The translations under genes and the position numbers were made by a program. From contig JAPTOF010000026.1 in assembly GCA_028554755.1 (NCBI GenBank), forward strand, positions 868,001 through 932,000: a DNA stretch of 64,000 nt. The letters run 5' to 3'. Position 1 is the first letter of the stretch; every line of letters starts with the position of its first letter. Of the stretch, positions 34,699-46,507 are shown piece by piece. Under the pieces are notes generated by a model. The model worked only from the letters and a program-made list of their open reading frames with translations. It made no database searches and had not been told where the DNA came from. Origin of the DNA: Cordia subcordata. Its lineage: Eukaryota; Streptophyta; Magnoliopsida; Boraginales; Cordiaceae.

Positions 34699-37600
34699 GT
34701 ACTACATAATTTACCTCATTTTTTAGAGCTCGTTTGACTGAGCTTATTTTTAAGTACTTATAAGTAAAAACTTATTTATAAGCAAGTAATAGATAAGTAG
34801 AGATATATTTAAATAATATATGCTATGAGTTGCTAACATATTTAGTAAATAAGTGCACATGAGTAGCAATAATAATTAAAATGATTAAAAAAGATATGTC
34901 ATTAACTAATGTAATAAAATTATTTTAAAATTTAAGGATAATATTGTCTTTTTATAAGTTTGACCAAAATTACTTATAAGCTGATAGAAAATAAACTGCT
35001 ATCCCTTACTTTTTTTTTCTAGCTTATAAATCGATAAAAAGTACTTATAAGCCAATTAGTCAAGTATGTCAGTTATTATTTTTGGCCAAACCAGCTTTTA
35101 AGCTTAGCCAAACACCCTCTAAATCTATAAACTTGACATATCAATTAATAATTTTAGTGTTTTACAATTGTATCAATTTAATTTTGTGACGTGAGAGATC
35201 ACTGCAGGGAGAACTAGATGAGCATGAGAAACTTGTTTGGGCAATTAGACAGGTGGATGTGGTGATATCTACACTTGCAGTCCCACAATATCTTGAACAG
35301 CTCAAGATAATTAGAGCCATAAAAGAGGCAGGTCATCATATCAAGGTGATCAATATAGTACATATCTCTGCTTAGTTATAATTTGATGATGATTATTATT
35401 GAATTTTTTTATAATTTGTCTGTACTTTTTCGAATAAAATACGGTACCCCTAAAAAAGAAGAGTTATATATTTTTCAACACGCCCCTTTATCTGATTCCT
35501 ATCCTAAATTTAGGAGGGGAAAAGGAGAAATAAGCTCTATCAACCCCTTATTCCACCCCTCAAAAATTTTTTTGTTTAATTCAAGGGAAGTCAAAGACCA
35601 ATTACATATGATTATTGAAAATTGATCCCAAGATCATTCACATTAATAATAAGAGACATACTACTTAACTATTAAGTCTTTAGTTCATCCCTCAAATTTT
35701 AGGGGCCCTTTTCCAATTTGTTGTTTTCCCCCACATACAGAGGTCCCAAAACCAGCCCTTTTCTAACCATTTAAATCTAAAAACCTAAAAAAATTAATTA
35801 ATAAAAATATCTATTTCTCTACGCTATTAAAAAGATTCTCTTTCTCATGTACTATTTATTCATGAATCTTCTCCATAGCAATATTGTAATAACTTTCAAA
35901 ATGAGGCATAATTATTAATGGTGATTTATAAAATATTTATTATGGAAAGTTATGATTTCATTTTTAGCATGGAAAATATATAATTTTACATTTAATTTTT
36001 TTTTCTTTTTTCCTTCACTAGCAAAATATTTTGTGTTTCAACTATAGGAATTGGTTCGAGTTTTTAATATTTTGAGTTTTGAGAGCGAAAAATTCTATTC
36101 AATCGGGTATTAAAATTCATAAAACCCAATTAGATTAAAGGAATTGGTTTAATTTTCATGTTCAAGTTTTTAAATTTCTATCTAGAACCAAAAAAATTAT
36201 TCGAGTGGATAATTCTACATGTACTCAATTTTTTCCCCTTTTCCTTCCCAATTAAAATTATATCCTCTCTCTTCTTCTCTTCTCTATTAATCATACTTTT
36301 TTTTTTTGCTTTTGGTATTTTAAAAATTCATACTTGGGGTAAAAAAAATTATTTGATTAGGTTAAGGGTGGAATTTGTTTAAATTTTTAAGTTCAAAAAT
36401 TTTAATTTCTAGGGCAAAAAACTATTAAATTGAACATTGAAAATCATAAAAGCTGATCGACTTACAATATTTAGCTTTTGGGTTTTCTCGCGTTCAAGTT
36501 TTTTTTATTTTATTTTTTTGTTATCTATTGAATATATTGTGCTAATTTACGCTAAATTCAAAAATAGATATATTTTTTAAATTGTAATGTACTAATTTAT
36601 ACTCAATGTGAAAATAGATATGAAAAGTTGAAAATTAATAAATATAAAAATTTAAATTTACTAGTACTATAACTATCAAACCATTCCAAATTACATTAAA
36701 ATACTTATAGACATAAAAAAATAAAATAAAATTTTGGGACAGTTCAAATCATTATTTTTTTCCTCTAAGAAAAACCATATGCTACCTTTTTTTCTTTTTT
36801 GCTTCTCTGGTCATCATGTCTATCAACTTTCTGCTAAGAGTGGATATTGATTTGAATTTCTTAATTTTTAAGTTTAAAATTTTAAATTTTGAGAGCACAA
36901 AATTATTCAATTGGGTATTGAAATTACAAAACCAATCATAATTTAGATAGCGAGTTTGGGACTTTGGCGTTCACATTTTGTTCTTTTATCATTTTGTTAT
37001 TTGTTAAAGCATATTGTGTTAATTGAAAGTAAATTTAATTATCGATACAAATGATTGAACAAAAATAAATTCATAAGTTTTAAATTTATCTAAATTATAA
37101 TTTTCTAAGTTTAAATAATTTTTAAATCATCTCAAATTACATGAATATACTTAGGAAATAAAAAATTAACTTTTCAATCAGGCTAATGTATAAATTTTAT
37201 ACTTAAAATTCCAATCACATAAGGTAAAATACACAAGAAAATTTAGATATTTTCACCTTATATTCACTCGACTCTATTGTTTCAATAAATTCATTTTTTC
37301 TCTATAATCAATCTCATCAAATTTGTCAAAATAGCAAAGAGACAAAAATTAATACATTTTTAGATTTCAATTTTTACAAAGAGAAACATATGCATAAATA
37401 GAATTACTTTAACTCTTTACAAGATTACTGAATTTTTCAATTGATGTTTATCACATATTATAAATTTTATATTACAATAATATTGGGTGATATTGTCGTG
37501 CCTTGCATGATTTTTTTTACTAGTATATAATAAAACAAAATGGATAACATAAAAACATAAAAAAAGTGTTTAAACTAATATATATATATATATATATAAA

Positions 37601-38564
37601 TATAAATTAGGGGTGTTTTAAAATAGAAAAGTTATTAGAATGAAACTAAAATAGGGAGTCAAGATTAATGGGTAGCTCAAGCGATTGATACTACCTTCTC
37701 ACGAATAAGGTCCTGGGTTCAAGTCTTATGGAGGTGGGGAATTTGTAAATAAAAAATTAACTAAAATAGGGAGTTGATTGAAAGTACAGAGCGATTTAAG
37801 TGAAACTAAAATAAAAGCCCTAAATGTAGAAAAATAAATCAAAATCCCTTAAATTTAGAAAAAAAAAAAAAGTAAACTGTTAAAGTGAAACTAAAATATA
37901 AAGTCTTTGAACAGTCTTATATTGTAATTTAAGAATGAGAGAGAGATTATAGAGGAGTAGCTTCGATCCATAAGATAAGGTGTCGGGGTTCGACGTACTT
38001 CAAACAAACCCTGAAAATCAAAATCCCTTAAATTTAGAAAAAAAAAAAAAAGTAAACTGTTAAAGTGAAACTAAAATATAAAGTCTTTGAACAGTCTTAT
38101 ATTGTAATTTAAGAATGAGAGAGAGATTATAGAGGAGTAGCTTCGATCCATAAGATAAGGGGTCGGGGTTCGACGTACTTCAAACAAACCCTGAAAGAAT
38201 TCAATCTGAGATTATACGCTGCTATGCTAATTTCGTGCATGGGTAATGTTATGTATCAGAGATTTGTTCCCTCAGAATATGGGAATGAAGTTGACAGGGT
38301 GAGTGGACTGCCACCTTTTCAAGCACTTCTTGACAACAAGAAGAAGATCAGGAGAGCAACCGAAGCTGCTGGAATACCATTTACTTATGTCTCTGCAAAC
38401 TCACTCGCTGCCTACTTTGTTGATTACTTGCTCCATCCTCATGAACACCGCCATGAAATTACTATTTATGGTACTGGTGAAGCCAAAGGTTAGTTTCAAT
38501 TTTTGTCATTTGTTTTGAAATATATTCGCGTTTGTTTCCCATCTAATAATTTCTGGATTTGGAT

Positions 38565-38606
<42 letters not shown>

Positions 38607-41600
38607 TACTGTCTCATAGTAATATGTGAGAGAAAAATTTGAACTATTTATATGCACATAATTCTAGTGTGTCACTTGTGTGTTGGCACGGCTTTTATGT
38701 ATTATTTTAATATCTTTTATTTAAATAATGTTTAATTCAATTTTTTTAATAAAAATATATAAATTATGATATACTCAATTACTAATTAATCTTAGTGTGG
38801 ATTAATTTTATAATATTGCTCATCTAATAATTTTGGATTTGAATCCTCTTATATTTAATATGGGACTAGAACAGTGTCACAATATCGCAAATTTGAAACT
38901 AATCATTTTCCTATAACATTACATCTAAATGCAAACTAAAATGGAAAATGGCTTATTGCACAGTAAAAGTTATCTTGAATGCACGTTGTGTTGAGTACCT
39001 AGCAAAAGACATCATATAATGTATTGCCAAAAGGTATATTAATAAGATTTGAAACTTGTACCTGTCAATATTAAGTTTATATTATATCAGAACTAAAGAG
39101 TAATTGAAAGTTTTAATTAATATCAATTATGTAATACATAATAAATTATATCATAACAGATTGGAGATCCTTGTAACCAACAATGAGTTTCATTTATAGA
39201 CCTTTAGTTTATAGAATTTTTAATATTACATTTTTATCTTGAAGCATTTTGTTACTATGGTATGATATCTAAAGTACATGGTTTATCGAACTAGAAACCA
39301 CATTTTCTTATTTATTTTTATTAGAACATGAAATGTAAAATCTTAAGAGGTCATTTACAAATTTAAAATGGGTATATATATATAGACACACACTAGTGTG
39401 ATGCCTGTATGATGCATAGGGAGCAACATATATGTGATTGAATATATTAAAGTTACAGTGTTTTTGCATCTTACTGAATAGTTTTTGAAACAATTATATA
39501 CTATGGAATTAATAAAAAAAATGATGATATATATAGAGAAAGGGCATAATATTAATTAAATTAAAATATTTAATACAGGAATGAAACTAAATAAATGATA
39601 GAAAACAAAAAAAAAAAGACCTAAAACTAGGCATATTTAATTAATTGATGAGTAATTATGGAAAGCTTGTCATATAGAGCATCACTTGGTAGCACGAAAT
39701 TACAACTTATTTTTTTTTATTATATAGTATAGATATATATAAGTTAAATCAAAGGAGCTCAAAGAAAGGTGCCACATCAGCACCCATTTATTAGCCAAGT
39801 AATCATAAATTTTATTTTTAATATTATTACATTATTATAAATCTATAAATTATAGTATTTAATTACATTTACGCACCACTTCCTAACTTCATCATTGCAA
39901 TGGAGTTACAAGATATTTAATTATATTTATGCACCACTTATATATTTCTTTTTAATGAGTTTAAAGTAATAAAGTTAAAAAAAAACTCATTAATTTAATT
40001 AATTTGTTCATCATATCCTAATTAAAAAATAAAAATAAGAATAAAAAAGCACTAGAATTAATTTTTATAGATATTTAAAAATAATAAATAAATAAATAAA
40101 AACCTAAAAACAATAAAAAAATCACTTATATAAAAAAGTTAAACCCAAAGAAACTCAAAGAAGGGTGTCACGTTTGCACCCATTAGCACCCATCTATTTG
40201 TCAAGTCATCATAAATTTTATTTTTAATATTATTACATTATTATAAATCGATATATTATAGTGTTTAATTTCATTTTTGCACCACTTCCTAACCTCATCA
40301 TTGCAATGGAGTTACAAGATATTTAATTATATTTATGCACCACCTATATATTTCTTTTTAATGAGTATAAAATAATAAAGTCCAAAAAACTCATTAATTT
40401 AATTAATTTATGCATCATTTCCTAATTAAAAATAAAAATAAGAATAAAAAACACTAGTATTAATTTTGATAGATATTTAGAAATAATAAAAAATACATGA
40501 AAACCTAAAAATAATAAAAAAATCACATATATAAAAAAGTTAAACCCAAAGGAGCTCGAAGAAGAGTGTCACATTAGCACCTATCTATTTGCCAAGTCAT
40601 CATAAATTCTATTTTGAATATTATTACATTATTATAAATTTATAAATTATAGTGTTTAATTACATTTATGCACTATTTTCTAACCTCATCGTTACAACGG
40701 AGTTATAAGATATTTAATTATATTTAGGCACCACCTATATATTTATTTTTAATGAGTTTAAAGTAATAAAGTCTGAAAAAACTCATTAATTAAATTAATT
40801 TATGTATCATATCCTAATTAAAAAAAGAAAAAAATAAAAAAAGAATAAAAAAGCATTAGAATTAATTTTTATAGATATTTAGAAATAAAAAAAAACACAC
40901 ACAAAAACCTAAAAATAATAAAAAAAATCACATCTATAACTATTTAAAAAACTAAAAAATACGGAACCTAAATAAGCCCGTACAAAGTACAAGGTATAAA
41001 AGCACTAGTATATATAAAAGTTAAACCAAATGAGCTTAAAGAAGGGTGTCATATCAACACTTATCTATTTGCCAAGTCATCATAAGTTATCTATATAATA
41101 TTATTACATTATTATAAATCTAAAAATTATAATGTTCATATCCTAAGAATAAAAAATAAAAATAAGAATAAAAAAGGGCTAGAATTAATTTTTATAGATA
41201 TTTAAAAATAATAAAAAATACAAAAACCTAAAAATAATAAAAAATCACATATGTAAAAAAGTTAAATCCAAAGGAGCCCAAAGAAGGGTGTGATATCAGT
41301 ACTCATCTATTTACCAAGTCATCATAAATTCTATTTTTAATATTATTACATTATTATAAATATATATTATAGTGTTTAATTATATTTATGCACCACTTCC
41401 TATCCTTATTATTGTAATGGAATTACAAGATATTTAATTATATTTATGCACTACCTATATATTTCTTTTTAATGATTTTAAAGTAATAAAGTCTAAAAAA
41501 CTCATTAATTTAATTAATTTATGTATCATATCCTAATTTAAAAAATAAAAAGAAGAATAGAAAAGCACTAGAATTAATTTTGTAGATATTTAAAAATAAA

Positions 41601-42757
41601 AAAGCACGAAAACCTAAAAAAATAAAAAAATCACAACTATAAATATTTAAAAAACTAAAAAACACACAGAATCTATAGGCCTATGCGAAGCATGGGGTAT
41701 GAAAGCACTAGTTAATTTAAAAGATGTTTCAAATTACAAATAATAATGATGGTTTATCAAACATAAGGGGGTCAAAATTAATGCTATGAAGTTCGGCCAA
41801 TGTGGACAATTAATATTATATTCTATAACTATTTTATCAATATTAATTTCCTGATTGTAATATTGTTTCAGAAGTGGACACTATTTTTTTTAATAAGAGA
41901 ATAAAATTGATTATATGTCATGTATTATCATTTTCATCTAAAAGTCATTAACTTTTAAGGTAGACTATGTCATTGGTCCTTAATGTTACCTTGCATCTCA
42001 AATAATTCCTAAATATTTTAAAAAGTTCAATCTAATCTACAATATTTTACAAAAATCTATTGTTTATCAATATCTATAGATCAATCTATACAATACTATT
42101 AATAAAATTAGATTAAAACCTATACAACGTATGAAAGAAATGAATATTTTTATTTTCTTACACTGTCAACTTGTTGTCTATCTATATCTATAAATCAATC
42201 TATACAATACTATTAATAAAATTAGATTAAAACCCGTACAATGTATGAAAGAAATGCATATTTTTATTTTCTTACACTGTCAACTTGTATATTCTATGTA
42301 ATGATAAAATATAAATACATTTCATAAAATTTAATTTTTGATAAGTTTTTAATACTATCCATTTTTTACAAGAGATCTTCAATAATTGATTTGAATATTC
42401 AAAATGATATTGAAGGTGAAATCAAGTAATGATTAGTCTAAAAGAAAGCAATAGACGAACAATATATTTATTGGAGTTTAACTTATTATTGAAAGAAAAA
42501 CAATCTATAGTATTAGCATATGTAGCATTAAATGTAAGCATATATAGATTTAGCTATTTATAGATATTGATATAGAATTTAAGAGGTCTAGAAGATGCTA
42601 CATTATTTTCTAGGAAGTCTTATGAGATGACACATCATATTAACTATTTCTAATTTGAGGTCATAGGAGTAATTTTTAATTTTTGTGGGGTTCATTTTCA
42701 GTAATTACTCAAAAATAATATAAAAATGCAAAAATATAAAAACTCACACACACACAC

Positions 42758-42789
<32 letters not shown>

Positions 42790-42810
42790 AACATATATAT
42801 ATATATATAT

Positions 42811-42847
<37 letters not shown>

Positions 42848-42993
42848 AGATGCTACATTATTTTCTAGGAAGTCTTATGAGATGACACATCATATTAACT
42901 ATTTCTAATTTGAGGTCATAGGAGTAATTTTTTATTTTTGTGGCGTTTTCAGTAATTACTCAAAAAAAATATAAAAATGCAAAAATATAAAAA

Positions 42994-43038
<45 letters not shown>

Positions 43039-44780
43039 GATGTCTAAAATGAAAAAGTACACATAAAATTATGCCTATAGGATGTTTAGAGATAAATGAA
43101 AAAAATTTAAAAAAGTAACAATGATCATTGTTAAGAAGTTCTACAAAGCACCGTATGATTTTTAGTATTTCCTTAGTTTGAGATAGAATTAGTAATTTTT
43201 AATTTTTATGGTTATGTTTTTCTTAATTGCTTATTAAATCATAAAAAATAAACACAAATTACAAACTAAAACTACAGAACTCATATAAACACACGTGTTG
43301 GTCAATCTATTGGGAATAGTAATACACTTGTTAGTGGTTGGATATTTAATAATGAAAGAGAAACAAAAAATTTAATTCAAACTTAAAGTTTTAGTTTTTC
43401 TCATTAAAGGTAAGATTGACAATAAACATGTGAAAAATATGTATATTATCCCCATTTTTACCATTTTTGGCCACCTATTTTGGCAAGAAATCTTTTTCCT
43501 ATGTTAATACACACTCAAAAAACAAAGAAATGAACTTGCATTATTATTTGCAAATTATACCATATACCCAAAGTATTATACAACTAAAGGTGCATGGTGC
43601 ACTACCCATTAATATCACAATTCGAACATCTGATCAGCGTGAAATTTAACGAGTTCACTCTTTTCACACTAAGGAGTACAACACAATAATCTGATCATAC
43701 TGGAAACACATCTAACTGCAAGCTCCAAAATCGTTCATAGATTGCAAGTTGTGAACATATCATTTAAAAATAGTGAACATATCTTAAAGAGTCGTAAAGA
43801 TGTAATTTGTCTTTGTGAACATATGATATAAAGCTTTTGAACATATAATATAAGAGTAATGGATAAATAAATTATGAATAATTAAAAATTTTGAACATGA
43901 AGTGTTAAAATTATAAACATATAATATGCGATTTGTGAATAATTAAAAGTTGTAAACATGTATTGTAAAAATTGTGAACCTATAATAATAAAGTAGTGAA
44001 CGCACTACTGAACGGTGCACAAATATTAGGTGGGTGCATAATGTTTAGGGTGCATGATTACTAGTCTGATTATTGTCTAATTAAACCGTATGATTCATTT
44101 GTTCAGCGGTATTGAACTTTGAGGAAGACGTCGCAGCCTACACAGTGAGAGCAGCAGTAGATCCCAGGCTGAGAAATCGTCTCATTATTTGTAGACCTTC
44201 AAAAAATATAGTTTCCCAACTAGAATTGGTTAGCTCTTGGGAGAAAAAGACAGGACGGTCTATGAAAAGGATTCATATTTCCGAGGAAGAAATTGTTCAA
44301 CTCTCAAAAATTAAGTAACTTTAACTTTGTCTATTTATTTCTGAATACCATTTTCTCATCACAAAATTCTTTATTTCTTTAAATCTACCAAAAGAAATTA
44401 ATGGTTAAGAAATAATGCTTAACAATTGCTATTAAAAATAAAAAGCATTTTAATGTTTCCCACTAGTTCATTAAAGTCTTCAAGAAGCACTTGAATTGTT
44501 GCTAAAATCTTACGCTCATTGATTGATTCAAGAAAAATGTTGATGAATGGAACACTAACATGTATTTCCTTCTCGTGCAGGCTTGCCTTTTCCAGAGAAT
44601 ATACCAGTGGCTATCCTCTACAATATATTCGTTAAAGGTGCTCAAATGAGTTATGAACTCACTGAAAATGATTTAGAAGCCTCTCAGCTCTATCCTGACT
44701 ATAAGTACACTTCAGTCCATGATCTCCTTGATATATGTCTACTTAATCCTCCAAAGCCTAAATTGTCTGTATTTGCATAG
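34504..44780 (+). CDS. Eugenol/isoeugenol synthase-like NADPH reductase (PIP family), possibly frame-broken
   Basis: Exons are 34504-34698, 35208-35345, 38260-38488, 44107-44314 and 44581-44780. The family (pinoresinol, isoflavone, phenylcoumaran reductases) uses NADPH; the eugenol synthase branch reduces coniferyl acetate to the volatile phenylpropene. Exon 1 has the Rossmann motif GATGYVG, exon 2 [10 protein letters not shown] and [12 protein letters not shown]. Exon 3 has [13 protein letters not shown] and the lysine-bearing [20 protein letters not shown]. Exon 4 has [19 protein letters not shown], and exon 5 [15 protein letters not shown] and [14 protein letters not shown] and YLLHPHE are typical of the eugenol synthase branch. 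Coding bases total 970, one more than a multiple of three: exon 4 ends in phase 2 while exon 5 expects phase 1. Without the extra base the protein would be 322 residues, the family length. Confidence 0.85.
34722..35122. mobile_element. MITE in intron 1 of the eugenol synthase-like gene
   Basis: Left terminus AGAGCTCGTTTGACTGAGCT and right terminus, read inward, AGAGGGTGTTTGGCTAAGCT are inverted copies. The interior repeats ACTTATAAG words in both orientations. About 400 bp, no coding. The same TIR type occurs at 48421-48541. The flanking duplication is too short or decayed to fix the superfamily. Confidence 0.7.
35208..35345 (+). CDS. Eugenol synthase-like exon 2
   Basis: Acceptor TCACTGCAG precedes GGAGAACTAGATG; 46 codons, phase 0 at both ends; donor GTGATC. 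Encodes the second half of the nucleotide-binding domain. Confidence 0.88.
35346..37640. other. Intron 2 of the eugenol synthase-like gene, left part
   Basis: AT-rich with three diverged copies of a block containing TTTTGAGAGC(G/A) followed by TCAAT(C/T)GGGTATTGAAATT (about 36070, 36390 and 36880). No coding exon was found. Open frames here (35383-35625, 36158-36382) have no family features. Confidence 0.6.
37644..37774 (+). mobile_element. tRNA-type SINE (99 bp) with 16-bp target duplications, in intron 2
   Basis: AACTAAAATAGGGAGT flanks both sides exactly (37644-37659, 37759-37774). The body 37660-37758 has an A-box-like GGTAGCTCAAGCG and a B-box GGGTTCAAGTC and ends in an A/T-rich tail. 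It resembles the copy at 62839-62937 (shared AAGGTCCTGGGTTCAA-type block and GGTGGGG after it), so the two are one family. Confidence 0.88.
37836..38197 (+). repeat. 180-bp tandem duplication just before exon 3
   Basis: Unit 1 (about 37836-38016) and unit 2 (about 38017-38197) are nearly identical. Differences seen are one base (AAGGTGTCGG/AAGGGGTCGG) and one A in a poly-A run. The second unit ends about 60 bp upstream of the exon 3 acceptor. Confidence 0.9.
38260..38488 (+). CDS. Eugenol synthase-like exon 3
   Basis: Acceptor TATGTATCAG precedes AGATTTGTTCCC (R-F-V-P). 229 bp, ending GCC AAA G at a GTTAGT donor, phase 1. Carries the catalytic-lysine region and [11 protein letters not shown]. 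Confidence 0.88.
38568..38602. repeat. (AT)n microsatellite in intron 3
   Basis: Uninterrupted AT dinucleotide run of about 35 bp. Confidence 0.9.
39720..41711 (+). mobile_element. Tandem Helitron-like elements with about 400-bp internal repeats, in intron 3
   Basis: A unit containing AAGTTAAACCCAAAGGAGCT, a GCACC(A/C)ATCTATTTGCCAAG block and ATTATTACATTATTATAAAT recurs five times, starting near 39741, 40136, 40537, 41018 and 41259. Twice the run ends with a short hairpin then CTAG followed by T: CCCGTACAAAGTAC (40977-40990) with CTAG at 41005-41008, and CCTATGCGAAGCATGGG (41680-41696) with CTAG at 41708-41711. A 3' hairpin some 10-20 bp before CTRR, next to T, is the Helitron signature. No RepHel gene. 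A third 3' end of this family lies at 53.9-54.06 kb. Confidence 0.7.
42072..42294 (+). repeat. 114-bp-period direct duplication with Helitron-5'-like start
   Basis: Two near-identical copies begin CAATCTATACAATACTATTA (42082 and 42196) and end TTTTCTTACACTGTCAACTTG. TCTATACAATACTATTAATA resembles plant Helitron 5' ends. Confidence 0.75.
42591..43040. repeat. Duplicated 155-bp block around a compound microsatellite
   Basis: The block starting GAAGATGCTACATTATTTTC is at 42591 and again at 42846 (offset 255 bp), with a few changes. Between the copies is an AC/AT/GATA microsatellite (42750-42845). An (AT)n run follows the second copy (42997-43036). Confidence 0.88.
43590..44056. repeat. Degenerate TTGTGAACATA repeat element in intron 3
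   Basis: Between GTGCATGGTGCAC (about 43591) and GGTGCATGATTA (about 44048), the word TTGTGAACATATAATATAAAA recurs in degenerate form. The same pattern is seen at 31.6 and 34.1 kb. Confidence 0.5.
44107..44314 (+). CDS. Eugenol synthase-like exon 4
   Basis: Acceptor TTGTTCAG precedes CGGTATTGAAC; the first two bases complete an alanine codon with exon 3 (family sequence GEAKAVLN). It ends at the only GT nearby (GTAACT at 44315), in phase 2. A phase-1 end is needed to read exon 5 correctly. Confidence 0.8.
44581..44780 (+). CDS. Eugenol synthase-like exon 5 and stop
   Basis: Acceptor TTCTCGTGCAG precedes GCTTGCC. In the frame with two leading bases it reads [19 protein letters not shown] to [11 protein letters not shown] and stops TAG at 44778-44780. 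In the frame actually delivered by exon 4 it would end after about 18 codons. Confidence 0.82.
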
Positions 44781-45099
44781 AAATTTCCTTTTTTTTTAAA
44801 AAAAAAAAAAAAAAAAGTATTCATTGAACATGAGGGTGTCGTAGTAGCTTGGACTTAACTCAGAACGTTGAGCCTGGACGAAAGGGAGGAAGATGAAGTA
44901 AGGAAAGTTCGACAATGGATCTACATAGTGTGCTGCCTTTCATATTTATAATTGTTGTGTTACAAGACTTATCAAGATAGATGTCTAATAAGAATACAAA
45001 CTACCTATCTGTCAAGTATTCAAACTTTACACCCAACCATCAAAGATACCTATCTATTAAGTACTCAAACTTTACAAAACACACATAGATAAACCTTAC

Positions 45100-45540
45100 C
45101 ACTTTATAGTTCCTGATGTTGACCCTAACTCGTTCTATGAGGGGTTTTTGACAATCAAACTCGAGGCACAAAAGGGCTCAAAAGTTTGGCAGTACGTTCA
45201 TTCATATGAAGTGGTTTGCCCACAGCTTTCGCCAGGAGATATGACTCTGATTTCTCATACATAAAAAGCTCTAAGATTTGGAAAAGAAATCTCTTGAAGA
45301 TGGGATGACGTTGTTGTATTGCTTGACTGCCTCAAAGCTTTTCCTCCAATCCCAAGGCGAGATAGTTTGATGCAAGTTATGCAATCTGTTCCACACTGGT
45401 TCTTGAGTGACATGGGAGGATGGTTCGAAGATGATGTTTTGATATTGGGTAAGAGGGAAAATTCATCCGCCGCCGGCGGAGAGGCCATGAACGGCGACAA
45501 GAGAGAGAGAGAGAGAATTTTGGTTAGGGCTTTTTTTTAG
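45100..45540 (+). pseudogene. Unidentified coding-like fragment
   Basis: One frame gives VPDVDPNSFYEGFLTIKLEA and SYEVVCPQLSPGDMTLISHT (about 45115-45263), then a stop. Another frame from about 45302 gives WDDVVVLLDCLKAFPPIPRR, SVPHWFLSDMGGWFEDDVLI and ends at 45538. The amino-acid texture looks like real protein with a frame break, not random AT-rich sequence. I do not recognise the family. It could be an old gene fragment captured by a transposon or a retrocopy. Confidence 0.35.
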
Positions 45541-45650
45541 TTCAGATGATATGCTTTATAGTATCAACAATGTAACAAATAACAATATTTACATGAAAGT
45601 CGAAAAAGTATCACTTCATATTCCCTTTCGAGCAGAATAGATGGAGTACA

Positions 45651-45664
45651 CCCCCCCCCCCCCC
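45651..45664. repeat. C14 homopolymer
   Basis: Fourteen consecutive C residues in otherwise AT-rich DNA. Confidence 0.95.
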
Positions 45665-46507
45665 GGAACTCCCACGCGTGAGACACAGTGCGAAAACTTT
45701 AAAAAGTTTTGTCCCAAATTTGACAGACAATCCTCATTAAAGTCTAAAATTAAAACCCTCGTTGTCACTTCCATTTTTTCAAGATAGTAAACACAACAAC
45801 CTCCTTTAGATACGTAATTACACGTACTAACACATAGAAACATATAACACAGGATCCTTATCGAATAAATTTATAGATCAACATAGAAGTTTGCTTTGGC
45901 ATAAGCATCCATATTAATTGTAAAATTATTTAAATGGGTAAAAGAACTCTTTTAAAGTATATATCTTTAATACACATGCTTGCTGAAAATAGTCAAGAAT
46001 TTGACGAGCCATAGAATATTAATTATAATATTTACTTACTATGAATTTCATGCAACCACGCATGTGCAATGGTATAAAAGAGCAAAATATTTTTAGATCT
46101 ACTATCTACTATTTAATAAGTCTCCTTTCCAGTATGTAAGATTCATATTTTTTTAATATTATATTTTTAATTCTTTATTATAAAAATATTACAAGTTTGT
46201 GGTGGATTTTGAAAATATTGTCAAAAACATCTCCAAAACACTTGGAAACGTTTGAGAAATGCTTTAAAGCATTTGGAAAACACGTGAGAGCACTTGAGAA
46301 ATGCTTGGCTAGCTTCTCGCGGGTGACTAGGTGGGCTCTGAAGCGTTCACAAAGAGATAAGTCTTAAAAGCATTTCCAAAGATTTAGGCACACTCCAAGT
46401 GTTTCTTAAAATGCTTCCAAAAGCCCCCTTTTTTTTGGTCAAAAAGATAAATCTTACAAGACTTTTTTTTTTTTTGGGTCAAAGTTATAGGTCTTGTAAG
46501 ACTAACA

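Noticed and set aside
45255..45500. 81-codon minus frame with Ser/Thr-rich sequence
   Set aside because: It is antisense to the more protein-like plus-strand fragment; kept only as an alternative reading.
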